NCBI GenBank assembly: GCA_014529385.2
Contig: CM043960.1
Span: 39,407,281 to 39,471,280, forward strand
Reading direction: 5' to 3'
Length of the DNA: 64,000 nt
Origin: Adiantum capillus-veneris
Lineage: Eukaryota; Streptophyta; Polypodiopsida; Polypodiales; Pteridaceae
In this document: piece by piece, positions 21,597 to 33,600 of the stretch
How positions within the stretch are numbered: position 1 is the first letter of the stretch
Layout of the letters: every line of letters begins with the position of its first letter
Program-made: the position numbers and the translations under genes
Notes under the pieces: generated by a model
Databases searched by the model: none
Told to the model about the DNA's origin: nothing
The model's input: the letters and a program-made list of their open reading frames with translations, nothing else

Positions 21597-23840
21597 TGAA
21601 ATGTTATATTAACATCTTCAAAAGGCCAAAGTGACCTATGAGACCAGAAAGTTACAATGCGGTGTATATGATACAAAATCAGATTAACAAAATAAATTAA
21701 ACTAGGATAACAAAATATGTATCAAAATATAAATACTGCGGAATCCTAAGCTAAGCTGATAGGTGTGAAAGGTGAAAGGCGTGAAATGTGTGAACTAAGC
21801 AGTACAATGTGTAGACAATATGGGAGGGAAGTAGAGGTCCATCTTCATCTGCACTTTGGACGACGAAAAAGTATGGCTCGAATCCTTTGTTGTAGCCTCC
21901 TTTGAAACTGTGTAGCTCCTCTTCTCCATCGGGGTCGTCTAGATCTCCCTAGCTCCAATGCTCGGTCTATGAGAATGCCAGTAGTGCGGGCAGACCTCTC
22001 CACTGTTGGTTGCTCCTCTGTCTGTTCTTCTGGGTGTACAATATCTAGTGTAAAGAAATCTGTATCTGTCTCTGGGGTTGTCTTTCTTGAGCTCTCCTCA
22101 GTAAAGTTTCTCTATGCCTGTGTAACTCAAGTAGATATAGCCCAAGACATCTCTGATCCTCATAACTCATAACCCTAGATAGAGGCCCAAAACCTTCTCT
22201 GAATAGACAATGAAAACGGCCTCGTATCTCATAGTACATTGTGCAATGACATATGTAATGTACCTCTGTCTCTGGCTCTAGATGGCATAAGCGGCATATC
22301 CTGCTATCTGTTGGTGTCTCTCTGAATCTGCCAGTCTCAATCTCGAGCTGATGTGAGGACGTGCGTATCTGGCCAATGGCACAACACAAGCCGTGAGAAA
22401 GATGCGTGTCCATATAGCTAGGTCGAATCACAAACCCAATCCCCGTGAGGTGGAGAAGATGCTCTCTATAGAAAGCCATCTTTGTGCCCAACTCCTATAT
22501 CGGCTCTATCCATGTCCTCCTCGTGTCCGGCTGGATTAGATCCTGAAAAATGAGCTTATTAATCTCTACCCGCGTTAGAGACCTCAAGGGTGCCTGTAGA
22601 GAGTATGGAAAAGAAGGCAACCTATCCATGGTGAAACCATGTGTCTGAAACCATGATGCCATCTGTGCATACCAGCATGATGTATCCCCATTAAGAGCTA
22701 ATTGTCTGGAGGACTCTACAGCCACCCTGGCGTATTTGATTTGTCTCTGGTAGTATCCCACAGACTGTGTACAAAGGAGACTGATCTGGTAAGCGCCTCA
22801 ATCTCCATGGGTGGGCAGCTAATTCCGTTCGAATGATATCATGCGGTACGGAAGCCTTGGCTCTAATCAGCCGAGAGATCATAGATACCAGGAGCTTCTC
22901 CATACGCCTCCAACCATCCTGGCCTACAGAAGGTCCCCAAACCTGCACCCTATATAACATAGTAGAGGCAACCAAAGTATCAAAGAGCCATAACTTTGTC
23001 CTAGGTTCCTGGAATTGAACCCGCGAACACGTCCTCTCCATTCCTCCCAGAGCCGCACCAGCTCTAGTTAGTCTAGTCTCTGCTACTCTTCTCGTGAAAT
23101 CCTGAATGCAGGGGACAAAGCTCGATTGTGTCATAACATAATCCATTGTACTGGCCCCATGTCTGTGTGGAAAGCATGTGAAACCGGCTACTCCAGGAAA
23201 TCGTTGTAAGCCAATAAGTATGGCTAATCCATGTGTAGTCGTCATTTCCATGAGGTATCTCCCATACTCCGTCTGCTCTCTGTCATCTGAGAGTCAAGTC
23301 CCAACTCACCCACATCCAGCTCTCTAAGCATCTCATCGAAAGTGTCGTAGAAGACTGTCTGCGAGTTGCCCGTTCTAGCATTGAAGTCCCCTAGGAGAAT
23401 GATATCACCATCCCTAGAAAACTCCCATATTTCATCATCTAGTATAGAGAAAAGCGACTGTCCTCTAGATGTAGCATACACTGATGATGTACTAGGAGGA
23501 AAGTAACATATGGCAATATATAGGAATCGACTTGTGTCAGCTCTCAGTCTCACCCACATATATCAAGCATGATCATCTCTTCGTAGTTCCTCTCTGAATA
23601 GCAGTGCTACTCCAGGGGCGTGATGAGTCTCTGAGAAGAATACAATATCCTTGTCTTTGAAACTGTCCTCAAATGCACCCATGTCCAACCTCATAGACCC
23701 ATTACAATTCCAGGTAGCCATCTTCAATGCGGTCCCATAGGTCTCGCACCGTCATGCAGTGCACCGCTCTAAAACCACCACCCGTCCATCTCTGTAGAAG
23801 GCTATCTTTCCCTTCTCCCTTGCCGCTCTAATCTCTGGTA
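21591..23840 (-). mobile_element. LINE family A copy lacking reverse transcriptase
   Basis: The minus-strand order is the end of ORF1 (about 23840-23730), endonuclease (about 23720-23100, with LLGDFNART and DYVM), then an abrupt join near 23095 into sequence that normally follows RT (RRVAETRLTR), then the zf-RVT motif (about 22300) and the 3' UTR with hairpin (21623-21637). The whole RT core is missing. The junction retains only a few bases of possible microhomology. Additional frameshifts show it is dead. Confidence 0.8.
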
Positions 23841-23860
23841 GAGATAGATAGATAGAGAGA
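23841..23860. repeat. GATA/GA tract between LINE A and LINE B
   Basis: GAGATAGATAGATAGAGAGA separates the 5' end of one LINE from the (TGA)n-like 3' end of the next. Confidence 0.9.
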
Positions 23861-26800
23861 TGATGATGATGTTGTATTTACGTCCTCGGGGAGCCAAAAT
23901 GACCCATGGGACCACAAAAAAAATAAAATCTACAAGAGGCTCCCCTCATGTGTGTAGAGGGGGTAGTGGGCTAGTAGCTTTCTTGTGTGTTAGTGTTGTG
24001 TGATGATCCAATACTTTGGCAAAGTAGATGCCTAAAGCTACTGGGGAGGGGTGTGTCCGAGAGAGAAGCTCCTCAAAGGTGACATCTCCTTGCAATAGCA
24101 ATGGGAAATCAGCACTGATGTGTGCGTATGATGGGCACTCGATGGTGACATGGGCCTCGCTTTCCACTTTGTTTAAATTGCATTGTGTGCATGTCCTTCT
24201 ATTTTCCTTAATATTCAGCCACCCTCCCGTTTCAATCTTGATCATGTGTGATCGCGTCCGCATCAAAGTAATGGCCCGTCTTGCCCGGTGGGACATAGGT
24301 GTCCTGATATGCATCTGGGTGTCCCCAGTCTTGTAGGTCTCCCAATATCGTGTATTGATGTGTTTGCCGTAGTATTCAAATTTGGACCTGTGTACTGCTG
24401 TACTCCATCTAGTGTGTAGGGCTTCAAGTATGCTTCTGTCAAAATTCAGCCCATGCTCATGTTCAGTGCCTTCCTCTATGTGCATGTCCACATGGTCTCC
24501 CACATTCCATCTAGAGAACCATTTCCGTATGTCTTCTACAAGACTGGATGTGAGAAATTTACTCTTGTAATTCTTTTGCGGTTTACATCCGGCTTGCCAT
24601 GCCATGTGGGGTAGACGGCTCTCCGGCATCATCTTAACTTTCATGAGGTATTTGTGTACCCTCTGTAAGGCTTGCATTTCCAAGGGTCTCTTGCCTGTCT
24701 CCAAAAGCATCACTGAGTATGGGGTGGTAGTTTTGATCCCCATGTGTCTACATAGGAATTTTTTCTGTATCTTTTCAATGTCATTCCAAGTGCTAGCGGG
24801 GATACTCTCCCCCCATACCTCTACACCGTAAAGTATTGTTTGGTCCACGCATACATCAAATGCTAGAGACTTGATTCCCATCGCCTTGTGACACTTTGCT
24901 TGCACATGTTCTCAAATTCATAGTATTTCGCTTGTCCTGCATCAATTCTATTTTGCGCGCAACTTCCCCATGCATGGTTTGAAGGTACATAGATGCCCAA
25001 CTACTTGAACCTCTCAACCGCTTGGAGTGTTTGCCCGTCATACGTGATGATGGGCTTATTCTCATTTCTACATGTGTGGACTGACATAACCTTTGTTTTG
25101 GCTACATTGACTGACAAGCCCGTTGCATTGCAAAATGCATGTACTGCATCCAAAAGTTTCTGTAGAAGGAGGGCCTTGTAGGCAAAGAGAACCACATTGT
25201 CGGCATATATGAGGAGCAGAAGCGTGAAAGTACCAATGCTAGGGTGATCTCCCCCCTCTCCCATAGCCTTGTTAATGAAATCATCAAGCTCATCTATGCA
25301 TAGTCCAAAAAGCGTAGGTGACAAAGGGCATCCTTGTTTAACTCCCATAGTGCTCCTGAACTCTTGTGAGAAACCTGTGTTTGTCTTGAGTTTACATCTG
25401 ACCTCTTGGTAGAGGCGTCCCACTGCTGCCCTGAGATGCATAGGAACTCCCAGAGTTTCCATACGTGACCATAGCCCTTGACGGGGTACTGTGTCAAACG
25501 CTTTCGTGAAGTCCACAAAACAACAATACAAGGTTTTTCCTTTTAGCCTGGTTTCATCCATCAAGACCCGGAGTGTGATAAGGTGGTCTATCGTGCTGTG
25601 GCGGGCTCTAAATCCTCCTTGTCCAATGGTACGTTTCCCGTTATTTTCAGCCCATGTGCTAAGATCTTTCTCAATAATGCTTCCAAATAGTTTTGCCATA
25701 CATGAGCTCACCATGATGGTGCGATAATTAGTGAGCAAATTGCGGTCACCTCCTGTAAAGAGCGCTTTCACCCAGTTTTCTTGCCAATCTTGGGGTAAGT
25801 ATTGGTTGATTGCTTGATTCATCATATGGTGTATCCATTTCTTAGCCTCAATACCTGACCATTTCAGCATTTCAGAGGTAAGATGTAATGTGTCAGCTGC
25901 TTTCCCATTCGCCAGGCTTTTGAGGCCTTTAATGACTGCCTGGAAGGTGATGGGCTTTGGATGTTCGACCTGAGCCCTTGTGTATATCGCCTCTTGAGTC
26001 CTCGACGGGGCATACAAAGTTTGTACATAAGCATACATTTCATTTAGGCTGAAATCTCCCATCACATCCCCTTTCTTCCCCTTCATGTTACGCCAAGCCT
26101 TCTTTGGCTCTTTCTTGAACCTGCTGAGGTCTAGTTGTTCTTTTGAGAATTCATACATGCGTCTCTTTTTCCTCTTGAGTGCATTGTATTCTCTAGAAGC
26201 CCATTCCCATTCAGTTGAGTGTTGTGCTAAGCCTCTCATCTTGCGTTTGGCCTCCTTGCATTCTGCATCAAACGAAGGATTATGAGGTAAACCCTTCCTG
26301 GTCTGTTTACCATTTTAATACTTGCCCATAGTAATTTTTGCCGCTTCCTCCATTGCATGTCGGAAGATCTTCCACGTCTCTTCAATGTCACAAGGCATGT
26401 TCCGGTCAAACAGTAAGCTATCTAAGAGACTAGCATAGTCCTCTTTCTTCGTGAGTTGCATTTTGTACGACCAATTTGGTGTATTCATTGTGTTGACAAT
26501 AGGCATACCGGGCATGTGTAGGCATCTATGAATTGGGGTATGGTCGGAGGTTGGTAGCTTGCTACCCACTTCAAAACTATGGACCAATTCCAATGCATCG
26601 TATCTCACCAAGGCATAATCATTTGTACTCCTCCCATGATTTGCCGTGTAGCAAGTGTATGATCCAGAGTGTACGAACTTATCCGCACCATTCATGGCTA
26701 CAAGCTGCATTGAGTTCATCATACTTATCATGGCTGACCCCTGTGCATTCATGATGTTATCACTTGAACATCTATCCCACATAGAACCAAGTATAAGTTC

Positions 26801-28205
26801 CCCATTCTTATCCGCAGGATGCATTGAATGGTCTGTCAATTGTACCTGTGTGTTTCCAATCCGGGCATTCAAATCCCCAAGAAGGACAACTGCTCCCTCT
26901 TGTGCATATATTACAATGTCTGTACATAGGTCAGCAAAGGGGTCATTTTTGGATAGCTGGTTTGTGTCATAAAAAGGTGACTCTCGATGCGGGATATAGC
27001 ATCCTGCAACAAAGATCAATCCTTTTGATGAGCAAACCTTAACCCATATATAGCGCTTGTGGTCATCGATCTTGCATACCTGAACCATCTTTTGAAGCTC
27101 TTCCTTATACATTACAGCTACACCTCCTTGTCCTCTCATTTTGGTACCATTCCACCGTACGGAGTGCTTGATATATCCACTAATGTCCGTCAGCCTGCAT
27201 GTGTTTTGTTCCCATGTTTCCAATAGGAAGAGTATGTCAGCTTGTGGTAGAATATCCACCAGCCCTTCTCCCTTATGCCATGGGAAACCTCTACAATTCC
27301 AGCTTGTTACCTGTATGGTCGTGATCCCATGGGTCGCGTGCCCCAATGCATTTTTAGGCGGTGATGCTGGTTTTTTCTCCTTGAGACGTTCCTCATATGC
27401 TTTCCTTCTTGCTGCCTGTTGTGTCAGTGTTCTATCTTCACTTACATAGTACTGAGTGCCTTTCAAGTAGAAGCGTGCAGTTTCCAAAATTATGGCCCTT
27501 TTGCGAGCATCCAACATTCTGCATACAATTGCCTTATGAGCATCAGTCTTCTTCTGACCCACTCTATGTGCCCCATATACCCCTGCATCTTACATATCAA
27601 GCTTTTCTACTAACAGGATGGTAACGTCTACGTTCAATGACATGACTGTTTCCCCCTCAGGTTCTGGCATGCCTCGTATCACAATGTTTTGGGATCTTTT
27701 CTCCCTTTCCTTGTATTCGGTAGAATCCTCATGCGTATACATACTCTCATACGTATACATCTCTCCTGTCTTGTGTCCCATTGTCCTCTCTTGTTTCACT
27801 ATCTGTGCCCAAGATGGAGGAGACCCCTCCCGTGCATCGGTTACATTATTGGTGACCTGTGTTATGTGACTGCCTTGTTCCAGCACTTGAGTTTGCAGTG
27901 TTTTTAGGGTGTCTTCTTGTTGTTGAAGCTTCAGAGCTTGCAGTGCAATGGTATGATCCAACTCTTGGTTGCGTAGTGTCAGGTTCTTGAGGTCTTCATT
28001 TTGGCGTGAAATAACCTCATTCTGTTGTCGTACATGTTCTTGGATAGATAGTAGCAGTCCCCAAATGTCCTGTGTAGTACATGTGATCGTCGTGTCCCTT
28101 GAATCCTTGGGGGGCGTGTCCTTCGGCATTGATTTAAAAGGCGATGAGCTCACTGTTCGACCGCTTCTGGATACCCTTTGATTAATGTGCACTGATTGCA
28201 TAGGT
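23861..28205 (-). mobile_element. LINE family B, near full length
   Basis: This is the longest LINE of the train. From 28201 leftward it encodes ORF1, endonuclease, RT and the zinc C-terminus. The 3' UTR ends in hairpin GGGTCATTTTGGCTC (complement 23891-23905), then GACGTAAATACAACATCATC and GA/GATA repeats. The GC-rich sequence to its right (28206-28776) is probably its 5' UTR. Confidence 0.85.
23946..28201 (-). pseudogene. LINE B ORF1-ORF2 fused polyprotein, inactivated
   Basis: ORF1 begins at about 28201 with a Gln/Leu coiled coil (about 28050-27880). An RRM-like segment (SQNIVIRGMPEPEGE) and an L1-type C-terminal domain (LKGTQYYVSEDRTLTQQ, about 27480) follow. The same frame runs straight into endonuclease: SWNCRGF, LLETWEQ, LLGDLNARIG, TNDYALV, SDHTPI. 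RT (about 25750-25050) has FVDFTKAFD and QGCPLSPTLFG, but the catalytic site reads YADN. A zf-RVT motif, C-x2-C-x8-H-x4-C, lies near 24200. TAA codons at 27590 and 26315 lie in one frame. A TAG at 25001 and a frameshift between 24905 and 25001 add damage. Confidence 0.85.
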
Positions 28206-28482
28206 GGGGAAACATGCGGCAGTGAGACAGCGGGCCTGGTGCAGTGAGGCAGCGGCAGGTGCTACACTCTTGGCACTGTGCAATCGCAGCAGGGCAGCCA
28301 CAACGGGTGCAGCAACAGCCGCAGCCGCAGCAGTGGCGTGCGCAGGGGATGAAACAGCAGCAGCGGATGAGAGCAGCAGCAGCGCGTAGGCAGCCACAAG
28401 GGTGGCGCGTGGGCAGCTACAGGGGGTGTAGGGGCTGCGCAGTGGGGTGGCGCTCGCGAGGAAGGTGGCGGGTAGGCATGGC

Positions 28483-28554
<72 letters not shown>

Positions 28555-28774
28555 GGCAAGATGGCAGCGAGCGAAAGGGGTCAGCGGGCAGCACGTTGCG
28601 GGCTGGAAGCGACAGAAGACAGCGTGCGGGCAGTGGGTAGCGAGGGCAGCGCATGGCGGGCTGGAAGCGGCAGAGGACAGCGTGCGGGAAGTGGGCAGCA
28701 CGAAGAGAGGCAGGACTGAGGGCAGGCGCAGAGGCTGGCGACTAGGGTGTGCGCAGGGGGCGGAATGTGAATGC

Positions 28775-28776
<2 letters not shown>
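28206..28776 (-). promoter_or_regulatory. GC-rich region, probable LINE B 5' UTR, with internal (GA)n
   Basis: It is far more GC-rich than its neighbours, with CAG/GCA-rich runs at 28250-28400 and a (GA)n tract at 28484-28551. A unit of about 45 bp, GCGGGCTGGAAGCGRCAGAR, is duplicated at about 28606 and 28658. No gene is visible. Internal promoters of LINEs are often GC-rich, so a 5' UTR is plausible, but two merged loci cannot be excluded. Confidence 0.4.

Positions 28777-28810
<34 letters not shown>
28777..28810. repeat. (GA)n
   Basis: Seventeen GA units directly before a minimal LINE copy. Confidence 0.97.
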
Positions 28811-28813
<3 letters not shown>

Positions 28814-28860
28814 GAAATGTTATATTAACGTCTTCAAAAGGCCAAAGTGACCTATGAGAC

Positions 28861-28863
<3 letters not shown>
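28811..28863 (-). mobile_element. minimal LINE A copy, 3' end only (about 53 bp)
   Basis: It holds only the terminal hairpin AGGTCACTTTGGCCT (complement), GACGTTAATATAACATTTC and the GGTCTCATAGG box. (GA)n lies on both sides. This is an extreme 5' truncation. Confidence 0.9.

Positions 28864-28926
<63 letters not shown>
28864..28926. repeat. (GA)n
   Basis: About 30 GA units separating the minimal LINE from the next family A copy. Confidence 0.97.
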
Positions 28927-28929
<3 letters not shown>

Positions 28930-30571
28930 AATGAAATGAAATGTTATATTAACATCTTCAAAAGGCCAAAGTGACCTATGAGACTAGAAAGTTACAATGT
29001 GGTGGATCTGATACGAAGTCAGAGTAACAAAATGACAGAATGACAAAATAAAGTACTATGGAATTCTAAACTGCTAGGTGTGAACTAAGCAGCTAGCTAG
29101 GATAGCTAGATCACAAGAGATCCAGCACCGGTCGCTAGCGGATCTCATCAATCTCTTCCATGGTCAGTAGTCTGACTGGGCATCGTGCATGTCGGGCCAA
29201 AGTGATCCGAATCCTCTAATGCAGCCTCCGTCGATGTTGTGTAGTCCTCCGCAATCGTGGGCGTCTGGATCTCCCCAACTCAGTCGCTCGGTCGATCAGT
29301 GTGCATCTTGTGTGTGGCGATGAGCTTTGCTGTGGTAGTAACTCCTCCAGGTGTCCAGTGGCAGCTCTAAAGAAGTCTGTGATCTGTCTCTGAGACTGGC
29401 TAGCCTCTCCTCTCATCACGCTCTCTCTGTGTCTGCGCAGCCCAAGCAAAAACAAACCTAGGCATCTTTGATCCTCGTACCGCATGACTCGAAAGAATGG
29501 TCCAAAGCCCTCTCTGAACAAGCAATGGAAGCGGCCTCGTATCTCGTAGTAGACAGGGCAGTGGCATGTGTAGTGCAACTCTGTCTCAAGCTCGATGTCA
29601 CACAGGGGGCATGTCCTACCCTCTGCTGGTACTCCGCTGTATCTCCCAATCTCGATCCGTAGCTGGTGTGAAGATGTGCGTATCTGGCCAATAGCACATC
29701 GTATCCCATGAGACAAGTGGGTGTCCATGTATCTAGGCCTCGTCACAAAACCATCCTACAAGCTGGAGAAGATGCTCTCTATAGAAAGCCATCTTTGTGC
29801 CCAGCTCCTGTGCTGGCTGTATCCATGTCCTCCTAGTGTCTAGCTGAGTCAAGTCTTGGCAGATGAGCCTAGTGATCTCGGACTGTGTAAGAGTCAGAGA
29901 GGGTGCATCCAGTGAGTACTGGAAGGGAGGCAATCTGTCTATGCTGAACCCATGCGCCTGAAACCATGATGTCATCTCCCCATGCCAGCATGTTGTATCT
30001 CCCTGCATGGCTAACTGTCGAGAGGACTCAAGTGCAAGGCGAGCATATCTGTCTCTGGGAAGTTCCCACATGCGGCGTATGAAGGAGACAGATTTGGTGA
30101 GCGCCTCAACCACTAGTGGGGGGGTAGCTAGCTCTGCTCGGACAATAGCACGTGGTACTGAGGCCTTGGCTCTAATGATTCGCGAGATCATAGAGACAGA
30201 GGCTTCTCCGTGTCCCCCCATCCATCACTGCGGCCTTTCCTCCCGTGATGATCCAATGAAGGTCCCCAAATCTCAGCTCCATAAAGCAATGCAGAAGCCA
30301 CCAGAGTGTCAGAGCTAGAGCTTCGTCCGAGGCTCCTGAAACTGAACCTGTGAACACATCCTTTCCAATCTACCCAATGTTGCATGGACTCTGGTCAATC
30401 TAGTCTCTGCTACCCTCCTCAATGAAAATGCTGGCCCACTAAAAACCACTCCAAGGTAAGTGTAAGCATGTGTATACTCCACTATCTCTTGCCCGTATGT
30501 GAATGCGGGTGCTGACCTCCTGATCCATTGTGGGGTGGTATTAAATACCATGACCTTGGTTTTACCAAGGT

Positions 30572-30572
<1 letters not shown>
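28927..30572 (-). mobile_element. LINE family A copy, 5'-truncated in the RT C-terminus
   Basis: From 30551 leftward it encodes the RT end (GKTKVMVFNT, FTYGQEIVEYTHAY), the connector (RRVAETRLTR, then a Trp-containing region), the zf-RVT motif CPLCDIELETELHYTCHC (about 29600) and the basic tail. Frameshifts are present. The 3' UTR hairpin is at 28963-28977. The 5' end abuts (GA)n at 30573. Confidence 0.85.

Positions 30573-30622
<50 letters not shown>
30573..30622. repeat. (GA)n
   Basis: About 25 AG/GA units between a family A 5' end and a family C 3' end. Confidence 0.97.
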
Positions 30623-30627
<5 letters not shown>

Positions 30628-33600
30628 AAGATTTTTTACGTCTATGTCAGGCCGAAATCGGCCTATGAGACAAATCAAATATACATGGTGTGTATGTCAT
30701 CCGTCTATCGGGAAGACAAACGAAGTAAAACTGATACAAAACTGAACTAAAACTGAAACTAAGTAGTGATGTACTGAAGATGGTGATGGTGATATGTCCA
30801 GGGGATATCTGAGGAGGGATGGAGCTCTATCTCTAAGGATATATGCATGTCTATATGCTCAGGGTAGTACAATCATAAGAGTGCATCAAGCTATCTAGCT
30901 CCATCGTGTACTAATGGGGGGTGTAATAAGTAGTGATGTACTGAAGATGGTGATGGTGATATGTCCAGGGGATATCTGAGGAGGGATGGAGCTCTATCTC
31001 TAAGGATATATGCATGCCTATATGATCAGGGTAGTACAATCATGAGAGTGCATCAAGCTATCTAGCTCCATCCTGTACTAATGGGGAGGTGTAATATGTG
31101 GTACATGGGCGGGACTAGTGCTAGGGCTGTGGATGAAAGCTGCAGGTCGGCCCTCATCTGAGCCACTCGCTCCTCAATGGCACGTCGCTCTCGGGCCCAA
31201 ATCTCCTCAATATGTCGATGGTGGAGGCTCGCACCCCTATAGCCAATGACTCGTGGTCGTCGTCTAGATCGGCTCACCTCGGCCTGAGGGAGTGTCACTC
31301 CCCTCTGAGTGTCGGATGAGGGGCCGACTGTAACCCTCTGAAAGAAGTCTGTGAGTTGCAATTGTCTCCCCTCTGTCTGTGTACTGCGTGTGTCTGTAGT
31401 AGTATGTCCCGGTGGCTCTGTATATCTAGTAAGAAACTCCCTAGCTGTCTTTGATCTCTGGAGTCCATGATTTCTCGGAGAGTGGGCTGCTCTCTGAATA
31501 AGGCCTCATACTTGCCTCTGATCTCAGTATATGCGCTGCATCGACACACAAAATGCTCCTCACTCTCCACCTCCTCTGTGCATGCTCTGCAGACTCGCTC
31601 CTCTCTGGGGACACCAGTATGTCTCCCGATCTCAATCTCTAGCCTACGTGATGCCACTCTCAACGGACCAATCGCCACCAGTGAGCTATGCGGGGTAGCT
31701 CGGCTCGGATAATCTCATGCGGCACTAAGGCCTTAGCCCAAATCATCTCAGCGATCATAGAGACCAAAGGCCTCTCCATATATCTCATCCATCTGTGCTG
31801 CCAGATTTCCCATGATGGTCTACTTAGGGTCCCCATACCTGAACTCCGTAGAGCATAGCTGAAGTCACTAGAGTGTCAAAAAGCCAAAGCTTTGTTCGCG
31901 GTTCCTGAAACTGAACTTACGAACACATCCTCTCCAGTCCTCCCAAGGCTGCATAGGCTCTCGGCAGTCTAGTCTTTGATGTTCTCCCCAGTGAAAACAC
32001 CGGTCCACCGAAAACTACCCCAAGAGAGGTATATGCATCTGTGTACTCCACAGTCTCCTGGCCATACGTAAATGTGGGTGCTGACCTCCTGCCCCTCTGT
32101 GGTGTGGTGTTGAACACCATAACCTTGGTTTTCCCAAGGTTGACAGACAATCCATTGTCACGAGCAAATGTATGCAAAGCATCTAAATGACGTTGCATCC
32201 CCTCTGGAGAGTTAGAAAAAACACAATATCATCAGCACATAGTAACAACGGAATACATGTCCCTGCTAGCTGAGCCCCTCTGTCTCCTTGACGCTCTACA
32301 TAGTCTGAAAACTCATCCATATACATCCCAAAAAGAGTCGGAGATAGGGGGCACCCCTGCTTCACTCCAATAGTGGAGTGGACCATGTCACCATTCCCTC
32401 AGTCCTGTATAAAAGCCAAAATACCCCATATCAGCTCTATAGGCACACCCATTTCCTGTAGTCTGCATATAAGTCTGGCTCTCGGCACTGTGTCAAAAGC
32501 TTTGCGGAAATCCACAAAGCTACAATAGATCCTCTTGCCATGGTGTCTACCCTCCTCAATAATAGCTCTGAGTGTCAGAATCTGGTCAAGAGTGGAGAAC
32601 CTCTCCTGAATCCTGCTTGCCCTAGTGCTCGTATGCCCTCTCGCTCTGCCCATCTACTCAGCTCCTGCTCAAGAACGGATGCATACAGCCTAGCCAGTGT
32701 GTGACCAACCATGATGGTGCGATAATTCCCGAGAATCATGGTCTCCAGACTTGAAAAGAGGCACAATTGTAGACATACTCCAAGTCTCAGGAAAGCCTTC
32801 ATACATGGCTCGATGAAACATCATAGCAAGAAGCTCTGCAAGCATATCTCTGGCATGGATGAAGTGCTCTGCTACTAGACCATCATGATCATGTGCTCTC
32901 CTTGTCTTCATCCTGTCAATGGCTTTCCTTACCCTCTCGGCAGTAAAGAAAGTACATGTCACAGGGCATGTCTCTAGTGGGTCCGACAAAGGTGGTTGCC
33001 CTGATGTTGTGTAGAGAGATGTTGCATATTCCCCCCATGTCTCTGTGGAGGTGACCTTTGGTGGTGGTGAATGCTCGTGGAATAGCCTCCATGCTTCGCC
33101 TGAGTCTTAACTCATAAATAGCTGATACAGATCCCACTCTAGCTGAGATAGATAAGCCCTTTTCTTTCATCGCACTAGGCAGCGAAAGATAATCCGTGAC
33201 TGTCTATGTGTGGTAATGCCTATGAGCACTTCCCTCTGTAATTTGATCCTCGTCTCTCTACACTTCTCATAATACCAAGTGTTCAGGGGCATGCTCCCAG
33301 ATCGTCTCAGTGTAGGCTGGTTGTGGGGGTATGCCTATGATGGTGCATCATGGAGCGTCTCTATCAATATCTGAGTGAGTTCATCTACTGGCTGTCCCAG
33401 CTCCTGAGTGCATAGCTGCCTGTGTATATCTCATCCATATACACAGAATCCGTCTCCCTCACAAAGGTATACCAAGTGTATGTGGGGACCTCTCCTAATG
33501 GAGCTGTGCTGAACTGAAACGTAAGAGTGAAAGACAAGATAGCATGATCAACTGCTACTCCAACTAGCCTAGTGCCCACCATGAAATCTTGAAAGAATGG

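Noticed and set aside
28244-28828. Long open frames across the GA tract, rich in Arg-Glu or Ser-Leu repeats
   Set aside because: They exist only because (GA)n has no stops. There is no domain, and neighbouring LINE copies explain the sequence.
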